Below, one piece after another: positions 8,388 to 18,100 of a DNA stretch of 64,000 bases; position 1 is the stretch's first letter; the number at the start of each line of letters is the position of its first letter. This stretch comes from JAPXSY01 sp034003585 (GTDB taxonomy: Bacteria; Verrucomicrobiota; Kiritimatiellia; RFP12; UBA1067), in the NCBI GenBank assembly GCA_034003585.1, contig JAVEYH010000003.1:25887-89886 (forward strand). Reading direction: 5' to 3'. Made by a program: the position numbers and the translations under genes. Under the pieces are notes generated by a model that searched no databases, was not told where the DNA came from, and worked only from the letters and a program-made list of their open reading frames with translations.

Positions 8388-9031
8388 GCAGCGTGTACCA
8401 CCTCAATCTGCTGCGGCCGGAAGAGCACCTGAGCTCCAGCCCCATCCGCCTCCGGGTGATGCTCCCGATGCTCGCCCTGCTGAGCGCGCTCGGCGTGGGG
8501 GTCTGGTGGAGCGTGCTGGCGGGACGCGCCCGCGCCATCACCCAGCAGAAAAACGCCATCGAGGCCAACCTGTCGCAACTGAGGCCGACGCACGAAACCG
8601 TGCTCGGATTGCGCGCCGAGCAGCGGGACGTGACGGCGACGTTGGAGCAGCTTGCCTTTTACACGCGGGCGCGGCTGCGCTTCGGCCCCGCGCTTCAGGC
8701 GCTCGCGCATCATGTTCCGGACCAGATTCAACTGACCGAACTTCATATTCCGCCGCCCCCGGAACCGCCTCCTCCCGATCCCAAAAACCCGGTGTGGGGG
8801 CCCACCAACCCGGTGGAGCGCGTCACCCTGCGCCTGACGGGACGGACCACCGGCGCCCAACAGGTCGAAACCCTGCTGCGCGCCTTCCGCACCGAGGCCT
8901 TCACCAACCTGATCCGCTCCGCCGAAATTCCCAAGGGCGCCTACCGCCAGGACACGACCCGGCGCGGCGCAAGCAGAGAAACGCTTTTGTTTGAGTTGAA
9001 CTGCGAATGCGCTTCCAGGAGGTTTGAATGA
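8384..9031 (+). CDS. pilN: Type IV pilus assembly protein PilN
   Basis: 215 residues. It opens MSSVYHLNLLRPEE, close to the conserved INLLPWRE-type start of PilN that binds PilM. A single membrane helix (about 25-45) follows, then a coiled-coil-like stretch (QQKNAIEANLSQL) and a periplasmic alpha/beta domain. A Pro-rich loop (PPPPEPPPPDPKNP) interrupts the periplasmic domain, which is unusual. The start ATG overlaps the pilM stop, and its own stop overlaps the pilO start as ATGA, so translation is probably coupled. Length is typical of the family. Confidence 0.82.
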   Translation: MSSVYHLNLLRPEEHLSSSPIRLRVMLPMLALLSALGVGVWWSVLAGRARAITQQKNAIEANLSQLRPTHETVLGLRAEQRDVTATLEQLAFYTRARLRFGPALQALAHHVPDQIQLTELHIPPPPEPPPPDPKNPVWGPTNPVERVTLRLTGRTTGAQQVETLLRAFRTEAFTNLIRSAEIPKGAYRQDTTRRGASRETLLFELNCECASRRFE

Positions 9032-9639
9032 GCCTTGACACCTCCATGCTTCACAAAATCGCCCCCTCCATGCAGCGCTCGATCCTGATCACCCTCGCCG
9101 GGCTGCTGGTTTCCGCGGCCATGGTCTTTTTCCTGGTGTGGCCCGCGCGCGCGCGCGTCCACGCGCTCGCCGCGGAGCTGAACACCCTGCGCGACACCCT
9201 CGCCACCGTGCGCGCGGATATCGCGGACACGGAAGCGCAACGGCGGAAAACCGCCGGGGTCCGCTCGCAATACGACGCCCTGGTCCAATCGGGCGTGCTT
9301 CAACCGCTCCTCAACTCGTTCGCCATGCGGGGCAAGTCGCTGCTCGACCCGCTCGCGCAGCAGACCGGGTTCGCGATCGCCAACGTCAAGGACGACCGCT
9401 TCCTGCGGCTGCAGGTGCCGAAACAGGCGCCCCTCCAGCTCCACGGGCGCCAGCTGATCGAGTTCTCGGGCCAGGGCGCCTACACCTCGATCGTGGACTT
9501 CATCGCGCTGGCCGAGGAACAGTTGCCCCTCTGCACCCTCGCGGGGCTCAAGATCATCAGCCAAACCCAGACTCCGGAGACGCACAAGGCGTTCATCACC
9601 TTCGAATGGCCCGCCAAAGGCGAGAAACGGACCCCATGA
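9028..9639 (+). CDS. pilO: Type IV pilus assembly protein PilO
   Basis: 203 residues, with a short cytoplasmic N-terminus, one membrane helix (about 18-40) and a coiled-coil-like segment (ALAAELNTLRDTLATV). A periplasmic ferredoxin-like domain follows, with the GAYTSIVDFIALAEEQLP stretch typical of PilO, where a conserved helix precedes the last strands. PilO pairs with PilN to form the inner-membrane alignment complex that reaches PilP and PilQ. Overlaps of ATGA join it to the genes on both sides. Confidence 0.84.
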   Translation: MSLDTSMLHKIAPSMQRSILITLAGLLVSAAMVFFLVWPARARVHALAAELNTLRDTLATVRADIADTEAQRRKTAGVRSQYDALVQSGVLQPLLNSFAMRGKSLLDPLAQQTGFAIANVKDDRFLRLQVPKQAPLQLHGRQLIEFSGQGAYTSIVDFIALAEEQLPLCTLAGLKIISQTQTPETHKAFITFEWPAKGEKRTP

Positions 9640-10190
9640 GAAACGCGCAACACGCAACACGCAACGCACCACGCGCCACGTCTCTGTTCCCGGAGCCGTT
9701 TGACGCCGGCTGGGCACGGACCGCGTTTTCCCTCCTTCTGTTTTGTCTCGCCGCCCTGCCGGCGAGCGCCGCGCGCGACCCCTTCTGGCCCATCGGCTAC
9801 GAACCGCCGAAACCCGAACCCGCGGTCAAAGAAACCCGCGAAGTGCCGAAAAAGGCACCGCCGCAACCCGTATCGGCCAAACCAGCCCCTCCCCGGCCCA
9901 AACCCCCGGCCGTGAAACCCGTGACCGACGGGGATTGGGCCGACGCGCGCGCCCTCATCACCGTCACGGGGTTCACCCGCGCGACACGCCCCGACACGGG
10001 CGAGACCCGCGCCCTGGCCCTGATCAACCGCCACTCCTACGCTCCCGGCGACACCCTCTGCCTCACCAACGCCGGCATCGCCTTCCTCTGGCGCATCGAT
10101 TCCCTTGACAACCGTGAGCTGAAACTGGCGCCGCTCCAAGCCTCCCGGATCGCCCCGCCCGGCGCGGGCCCCTCCGGAAGCGCGCCCTGA
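9636..10190 (+). CDS. PilP-like periplasmic pilus protein
   Basis: 184 residues. The first ~18 residues (MRNAQHATRNAPRATS) come from a short DNA repeat (CGCAACA units) and do not look like a normal start. A hydrophobic segment then ends at ALPASAARDPFWP, a likely signal peptide and cleavage site. A Pro/Lys/Ala-rich linker leads to a small beta domain (ALITVTGFTRATR to RELKLAPLQ). PilP has the same plan, a linker followed by a beta-sandwich that contacts PilQ, but this protein lacks a lipobox. The call leans on position between pilO and pilQ. The true start may lie nearer the hydrophobic segment. Confidence 0.62.
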   Translation: MRNAQHATRNAPRATSLFPEPFDAGWARTAFSLLLFCLAALPASAARDPFWPIGYEPPKPEPAVKETREVPKKAPPQPVSAKPAPPRPKPPAVKPVTDGDWADARALITVTGFTRATRPDTGETRALALINRHSYAPGDTLCLTNAGIAFLWRIDSLDNRELKLAPLQASRIAPPGAGPSGSAP

Positions 10191-10251
10191 CACGCTTTTC
10201 CCCGCGTCTTCCCTCCCCATCGATTTTCAACCCAAACCCAGGAGTATTCAC

Positions 10252-12120
10252 ATGAACCGTATCAGCCGACTCTGTGCGTTCGTCGCGGCCAGCCTGTGCC
10301 TGGCCTGGCAGCCCGTCACGCGCGCCGAAGAGGCCGCGGCCCCGGCCCCCGTGCCGGCGAACACCCCCTCCGAATCCGGGGCCAAGCCGCCGCAGTCCGC
10401 CAAGACCACCGCCTCGGTCCGTGTCACCGATGCCTCATCCTCCAGCGAGCCGCTCGTTTCCATGACCTTCGACGAGGCGCCCCTGGCGGATGTGATCAAG
10501 GCCTTCCGCGACGCCACAGGGGCCAACATCATCTCCGGCGGCACCAACGTGCTGCAGGCGAACATCAGCGTCAGCCTCGACAATGTGCCGTGGCGCAAAG
10601 GGCTCTCCTCGATCCTGGACCCCCAGGGCCTGCAACTGGTCGAGCAGCCCGCCGGATCCGGCATTTACGTGATCAACACGAAAACCGTCGAGGTCCCCAA
10701 GATCACCCGCGTGTTCTCGCTCGAGTACATCAAGGCCGAGGATGTCGCCGACCTGCTGAAAACCACCCTCGGCACCACCGGCGGGATTGTGACTCCCTTC
10801 AAAGAGGCCAATGCGGTCATCCTCACCGCCACGGAACAGCAGATCACCGAGTGCGAGACCATCATCAAGGCCATCGACAAAGCCTCGCCACAAGTCTACA
10901 TCGAGGTCCGTTTCGTCGAACTGAACGCGGCCGCCAGCCGGAAACTGGGCCTGAAATGGGACAGCCTCGGCACAAAAGAAGGCTGGGGCGTGCACGCGGG
11001 CACCACCTCCTTCGGTTTTCAGAACGATTACCTCAAAACCAAAGACAAAGGTACGGACCGCAGCCGGAGTTTCGAATCGGGCGACACCCGTTCCCTCGTG
11101 AATGACATTCTGGACATTGAAGAGAACGACGTGAGCCAGAGCGCCCTGACGCGCACGGTCAAGAGTAATGACGGCTTCACCCAGGCACGCGCCTTCACCG
11201 GCACCCTCTCGCTGGACGCCTTCTCCCTCGCCATGAACGCCTTCGAGCAGATGGACGGCGTCTCGATCTTCTCCAACCCCAAGATCATCGTGGCCAACGA
11301 GAAAGAGGCGGTCGTGGACATGAGCCAAAAGGAGCCCAACCTGACCGTGACCTCCTCCCGTTCGGGAACCGCTGGCGACCAGCTCGACATCTCGGCCGAA
11401 CTCGAGGTCATCCCGGGCGAGAAGGGGGACAAGGACGGGAAAGGCAAAGGCCTTTTCGCGGGCGAGGCGTTCTTCAGTTACGGCATCACCCTCAAAGTCA
11501 CGCCGCGCATCAGTTCCACCGGCCTGATCACCCTCAACGTGGAACCCTCGATCAGCAAATGGGTCCGTGATTACGAGTTTAAAGGCGTCTCCGATTCCAC
11601 GCCCACCCCGACATATCCCATCATCTACATGCAGCGCCTGCAGACGGTCTTCACCATGAACAGCGGCACCACAGCCGTGATCGGCGGCCTGACCACGACA
11701 ACCGAAAACAACATCGATTCCGGCATCCCTTGGCTGCGCGAGCTGCCCTGGGTGGGATCGCGCCTGTTCGGCTGGAAGAGCCGCGCCAAAGAGCAGAAGG
11801 AGATCATCATCTTCGTTTCCGTCGGTCTGGCCGATCCCCTCAAACTGCCCGAATCTGTCGGCATGCCGAAAAACGCCATCCTCGGCCGGGACCTGCTGAC
11901 CGGCGAACTGAAAGAGCCGGGAGACCGCACCAAAGAAGAGGTGATGAGTCTCCGTGACCCGGCCCGCAAGGCCAAACAGCGCGCGCCCGCGGACGGGACG
12001 CCCGCCGCCGCAGGCGGGGCCGCCGCGCCCGCAGCCGTACCGGCCGCATTGGTGACCGAGAGCGAAGCGGCGAAAACGGCACAGCCGGTCGACACCGCCC
12101 CGCTGCTGCAGAACCCGTAG
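10252..12120 (+). CDS. pilQ: Type IV pilus secretin PilQ
   Basis: 622 residues, preceded by AGGAG ten bases upstream of the ATG. A signal peptide (to about residue 24) is followed by a Pro/Ala-rich stretch and an N0-like domain (FDEAPLADVIKAFRDATGAN). An N1/KH-type domain comes next (VFSLEYIKAEDVADLLKTTL). The beta-barrel secretin domain ends with the family signature GIPWLRELPWVGSRLFGWKS and KEIIIFVSVGL. A further ~90 residues rich in Ala, Gly and Pro form a C-terminal tail. Secretins form the outer membrane gate for the pilus. No AMIN domains are visible, so it is smaller than proteobacterial PilQ. The next gene starts 64 bases downstream. Confidence 0.92.
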   Translation: MNRISRLCAFVAASLCLAWQPVTRAEEAAAPAPVPANTPSESGAKPPQSAKTTASVRVTDASSSSEPLVSMTFDEAPLADVIKAFRDATGANIISGGTNVLQANISVSLDNVPWRKGLSSILDPQGLQLVEQPAGSGIYVINTKTVEVPKITRVFSLEYIKAEDVADLLKTTLGTTGGIVTPFKEANAVILTATEQQITECETIIKAIDKASPQVYIEVRFVELNAAASRKLGLKWDSLGTKEGWGVHAGTTSFGFQNDYLKTKDKGTDRSRSFESGDTRSLVNDILDIEENDVSQSALTRTVKSNDGFTQARAFTGTLSLDAFSLAMNAFEQMDGVSIFSNPKIIVANEKEAVVDMSQKEPNLTVTSSRSGTAGDQLDISAELEVIPGEKGDKDGKGKGLFAGEAFFSYGITLKVTPRISSTGLITLNVEPSISKWVRDYEFKGVSDSTPTPTYPIIYMQRLQTVFTMNSGTTAVIGGLTTTTENNIDSGIPWLRELPWVGSRLFGWKSRAKEQKEIIIFVSVGLADPLKLPESVGMPKNAILGRDLLTGELKEPGDRTKEEVMSLRDPARKAKQRAPADGTPAAAGGAAAPAAVPAALVTESEAAKTAQPVDTAPLLQNP

Positions 12121-12184
12121 TGAAGCCCGTCAGAACGTCCCGGCGGCGAAGACTCTCCCGCGCCGCCGGAAACGAGGAGCCGCC

Positions 12185-15100
12185 ATGAACACAAACGTTT
12201 TCCGCTACCGCCGTCTCGCTACCGCCGCGGCCATGCTGACCGCCGCCGCGCTCCGGGCCGCCGATTTTTATGTCGCGTCCGACGGCAGCGACACCGCGGC
12301 CGGGACCGAAGCGGCGCCGTTCCGCACGATCCAGCGCGGCGTGGACGCCGCGGCGACCGGCGACCGGGTCTGGGTCGCCCCGGGCCTGTACGCCAACCCG
12401 CCCGTCGCCGCCGCAGGAAAATCGCGCCTCGCGATCACCAAGAACATCACGGTCCGCAGCACCGGCGGCGCCGCGCAGACCGTCATCCGCGGCCAGCCCC
12501 ACAGCGACACGCTGCGCTTCGGCAGCGACGCGATCCGCTGCGTGTACCTGAGCGCGGGCACCCTGGACGGCTTCACCCTCGAAAACGGGTTCGCCAACGC
12601 CGCCTCGCCCGGCTCCGACATGACGGACCCGGTCAAGAACGGCGGCGGCGTGTACACGCCCGACGGCATCCGCGACGCCCAGGTCGTCAACTGCATCATC
12701 GCCGGGTGCGGCGCCTACCGCGGCAGCGCCGCGCACGGCTCCACCCTGCGCAACTGCACCGTGGTCAGCAACCATGTGAGCAGCACCAGCGGCGCCGCGC
12801 TCTTCAGTTGCCATGTCTACAATTCGATCGTGATGTTCAACGGCCCCTCGAATGACGAGAACTACCCGTATGAGGCCAACAGTGTCGATCAATCGCGTTT
12901 CTTTTTCTCCTGCACCAGCCCCGCCCCGGGCCTGAACGTGTATGGCGAGACGCGTGACGGCGGCAACAACCTCACCGAGGACCCGCTGTTCGCGGAAGGC
13001 TCGCTGCGCCTCGCCGACAACTCGCCCTGCATCAACGCGGGCAGCAACGACCACACCAACGGCACGCGCGCCGCGGCCGGAGACGCGCGCGTGCAGGGCG
13101 GCACCGCGGATATGGGCGCTTACGAGCGCGGCCAGACTTTCAACACCCTGACCGTGATCCACGGCACCGGCGGCGGCGACTATACGAACGGCGCGGTCGT
13201 GGCCCTCACCGCCCACCCGGGCCTCGCCTGGCAGCTCTTCGACGGCTGGACCGGGGAGGTCGCCACCGTGACCGGCACCGCCGACGCCGCAACCACCCTC
13301 ATCATGCCCGACCGGGACATCACGGTGGTCGCCACCTACCGCACGCTCACGCTGGATGAGTATCTGGCCGAAGTCCTGGGACTGCCGCAGCCGGTCACGA
13401 GCGGCAACCTCGCCTACGGGGACGTCGCGCCCCAAATCCCCGAAGTGAAACTCGGGCCGGTGGAGGACGGCGAGTCCGCCTTCCTTTCCACGGTCTACAC
13501 CAATGGCGGAACCCTTTTCTTCCCGTGGCGCGTCAGCAGCGAGGCGGGATATGACGAGCTGCGGCTCCTCCTCGACGGCCTCCCCGTCCAAACCTTCTCG
13601 GGCGAAGGCTCCGGCATCGCGACGCAGGCCGTGACCGGAACAGGTCCGCACACCCTCCTTTGGGAGTACCGCAAGGATGTCGAAGCGTCCGACGGCGCGG
13701 ATGCGGGCTGGGTCGGCGCCGTCACCTGGATCCCCGAACCGCTGGCCGCCGAATTGGGAGCGCCCGGACATGCGGTCCGCTTCCCGGACGGCCAGCCGGG
13801 TGCGCCGCTCCCCTTCCCGTACGGGTACGCGGCCTGTTTCCTGGACCCCGCGGCACCAGCCGGGGCCGCAGGAGGCGAAGCGGTCCGGCTGGGCGGGCTG
13901 GATGCCGGGGGCAACCCCCTCTTCCCGGACGGCTCGACCAACCGGCTGGAGGTGACGCTGCAGGGCGCGGGACAACTCTCCTTCCAGTGGTGCGCCTCGA
14001 ACCAGCTTTCAGACACGGTGATCTGCCTGATCGACGGCACGGAAGCGGCCCGCGCCAGCGGCACCAAAAACGGGTGGCTCTCCTTCACGACCAACCTGCT
14101 CACCGCCGCGGCCCACACGGTCACCTGGGTCTACACGAAAAACGCCTCGGGGTTCGCAGGCGCCGACGCGGCCTGGATTGACAACGTCACCTGGGACCGC
14201 TTCACCCATACCCTGACCGTCGAGAACGGTCAGGGCGGCGGGGTCTTTCCTGTCGGGGATCCGGTCACCATCCTGGCGGATGACCCGCCGGCAGGTCAGA
14301 TGTTCAGCGTCTGGGACGGCGACACGGCGTACCTCGCCGATCCGGCCGCGCCATCCGCCACGCTGATCATGCCCGACCGCGACATCACCCTCCGCGCGCT
14401 CTTCACGCGCGAGGTGTTCCCGCTTGCGGTGGTCAACGGCCGCGACGCGGGCGCCTGGCCCAATGCGGTGTGCGAGGGCACAGGGGAGCCCGAGGGCGCG
14501 TACCCGGCTGGCGCCTCCGTGCGCCTGGTCGCCGCCCCCGCACCGCTCTGGTACGTGTTCGACCGCTGGACCGCCTCGGATCCGGGCGCGGCGTTCGACG
14601 ACGCGCTGGCGGAGGTGACCCGTTTCACCATGCCTTCCAACGCCGTGACGGTCACCGCGTCGTACCGCGCCCTCAGCAGCAACGAGAAACTCGGCGAAGC
14701 GCTCACGATCCGGGGCCAGCCGCTGACCGTCTCCGCCTTTTCGCCCAGCGGCGTCGTGGCAATCGCCTCCGGCGGTGTCCGGTATGATGATCCGGTGGTC
14801 CAGATGGGCGGGCCCGCCGTGGGTCCGGGACAGAGCGTGACCCTCTCCACCTCTTCCTTCACCGGTGACGGCGTCCTGCTCTTCTGGTGGCACGCCGACG
14901 CCGAAGCGGAGTCCGACGGCCTCCGGCTGGAGGTGAACGGGCTCACCGCCTCCCCGCTGTACTCCGAAAAGCGGACCAATGACACCGACAAGATCTGGCA
15001 CCTTTACGGGTTCGGCCTCACCAACGTCACCGAGATCACCTGGCGCTTCACGCGGGATGATTCGTATGCCGTGCATCAGAACATCGTGCTCGTCGACCGC

Positions 15101-18100
15101 GTGACCTGGATTCCCGGCGCGCTCCTCGACGCGCTCGGCGCGGGAGCCTGCATCCCCAACATCAATGCCGAGTATGACCCGCTCTTCCAGGGCCGGAATC
15201 ACGGGGACGGCGGCTTTGACTTCGACGGCGAGGACGGCGGCGTGGCTTGGGTCGACGACGCGCCCGGCGGCGGCGGCGCCATCCGGCTGGGCCGTTTCGG
15301 TTATGTGACCAACAACCTCTGCGCGCAGGTCGCGTTCACCAACTTCGGCACCGGCGTGCTCACCTGGGAGTGGACCGCCAGCAGCGAAGCCGCGGGCGAT
15401 GAACTCGCCCTCGAAATCGACGACATCCCCACGAACTGGATCAGCGGCAAACTCAACGGCGCCTGGTACGGCAGCGCGTTCGCGGTGACCTCGGACCGCT
15501 TCCAGGGCGAATCGACCCTGAACCGGTTCGCCTTCCGCTACCGGAAGGACGGCGATGTGAGCCTGCTCGAAGACTGCGCCTGGCTGCGCAACGTGCGTTG
15601 GCATGCCACCCGTAAACTCACCGTCGAGAACGGTTCGGTCCTCACGCCCGCCGCGACCGAAGAGGGATATTACATGGCCGGCCTGCCGGTCACCATCCTG
15701 GCCGACCCGCCCGCACCCGGTTTCTATTTTGACCGCTGGACCGGAACCAACCTCACGGGGCTGGCCTCCGCAATCACGAATCCCAGCCCGACCTTCATCA
15801 TGCCGGACCGCGACCTGACACTCACCGCAACCTACACCACCAACGCGCCGCCGGTCCCGCACTATACCCTGACCGTAGCGAACGGATCCGGCAGCGGCTC
15901 GTATGAGAGCGGGACGATCGTGCCGATCCTGGCGGATGCGCCCGGCCTGTGGCAGACCTTCACCGGATGGGCCGGCGACACTGACGCCCTCGCGGATCCC
16001 TCCGCCAGCGCGACCACCGCGCTCATCGGCAACGAAAACATCGCGGTGACCGCCACCTACAGCGTTTTGCCGGTCCCGGATCTGATCCGCGACGCGCTCG
16101 GCGTCCCCGCGCCCATCACGTTCGCCAATCTGACGGCCGACAACATCGGAGCGGACAGCGTGACTTTCGGCCCGCTCGCGGACGGCCAGACCGCCTTCTT
16201 CTCCACCGTCTACACCAATGCGGGGACCGTGAGCTTCCCGTGGTCCGTGGACAGCGAAGAGGGCTACGACTTCCTCACCTTCGCGGTGGACGGCACCAAC
16301 CTCCTCGAGGCCTCCGGAACCCGCTCCGGCGTGATGACCCATTTCGTCGCGGGCGACGGACCGCATACGCTGCAATGGTCCTACACCAAGGATGTCAGCG
16401 ATGCGGCGGGCAGTGATCGCGCCGTCATCGGCCGGGTCACCTGGATTCCCGACGCCCTCGCAGCCGAACTGGGCACGCCCGGCAAGCCTCTGACCGCGCC
16501 GGACGGGTTTGACGCGATCCTGCTCGATGACGCGCCGCCCGCGGGCGCGGTCGGCGACCGGGCCGTGCGGTTCGGCGGCGGCGGCAGCGTGGATCCCGAC
16601 GGATCGGTCACGCTCGGCACGCGCTTCTCGGGCAGCGGCACCCTGGCCTTCCAATGGTACGCGTCATCCGAACAGAGCCACGACTACCTGATTCTCCTCG
16701 TCAACGGGGCCGAGGCCGCGCGCATCAGCGGGACCAAGGACGGGTGGCAAACCTTCACGACCAACCTGCTGACCGTGATGGAGCACGATGTCCGCTGGCG
16801 CTATCAGAAAGACGGCAGCGGCTCCTCCGGACAGGATTGCGGCTGGGTCGACAGCGTCACCTGGACCCAGTTCACCCAGAATCTGACCGTGGAGAACGGT
16901 TCGGGTGGCGGGGTCTATGCGGTCGGCCAGACGGTGCCTGTCCTTGCCGACACCCCGGCCGCCGGGATGGAGTTCGACCAGTGGGACGGCGACACCGAGA
17001 CCCTGGCGGACCGGTACGCGGCCGGAACCTCCCTGGTGATGCCGGGCCGCGACATCACCGTGCGCGCCCTCTACCGTCCGCTGACCCTCACCGTCACGGT
17101 GGTCAACGGCCGCGACGGCGGCGCGTGGCCCAATGCAGTCCACGAGAGCACCGGTGAGCCGGAAGGCGCCTACCCGGAAGGCGCCGAGATCCGCGTGATC
17201 GCCGACCCGGCCCCGCTGTGGCAGACGTTCGACCACTGGAGCGCCGAGCCCGCAGGCGTGGTGTTCGCGGACCCGAACGCGGCCATCACCACCTTCACCA
17301 TGCCGGACGCCAGCGTCACGGTGACCGCCGTCTACCGCCAGCAGACCGTCCCCGAGCAATTGGCCGGCGCGCTGACGATCGCCGGGCAGCCCCTGACCGT
17401 CACCGCCGCCTCGGCCACCGGCGTGGTCGCCCAGGCGCAGGGCGGCATCCGGTACGACGATCCGGTCGTGGTCTTCGGCGGACCCTCGATCGGCGCGGGC
17501 CAGACGGCCGAGCTGACCTTCACCAACTTTGTCGGCGACGGCGTGCTGCTTTTCTGGTGGAAAGGCCAGTCGGAAACAGCCTACGACCGCGTGCGGGTTC
17601 TGGTGAACGGCACGGACACCGCAAGCAGCGTCTCGGCCAAGGACGCGGTCTGGCGGTTGGCGGCCAGCGCCATCACGGGCGCTTCCTCCATCACGTTGCG
17701 GTTTGAGCGCGACAGCTCCTATTTCGTGCGCGAGAACACGATCGCCATCGACCGCGTGACCTGGATCCCGCAAGAACTGATTGACGCGTTCGGATGCGCC
17801 CCCGCGCTTCCCGACATCAACGGCGAAACGTCGGGATTCGACGGCGAGGACGGCGGCGTGAGTTGGGTGACGGATGCGCCCGGCGGCGCGGGCGCCGTGC
17901 GCTTCGGCCGCTTCGGTTATGTCAACAACAGCCAGCACGCCCAGGTTACGGTGACCAATTACGGCACCGGCATCCTGACCTGGCAGTGGGCCGCCAGCAG
18001 CGAAGCCTCCGCCGACAGGCTGGAGTTCTGGGCCTCCCCGGACCAGGATCCCACCGATCTGCCCCACACGTGGACCGCCGGCAAGGAGGAGAGCTGGCAC

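Noticed and set aside
11840..13975. 711-codon minus-strand frame over pilQ and the giant gene
   Set aside because: It crosses two well-supported genes on the other strand and has low-complexity composition.
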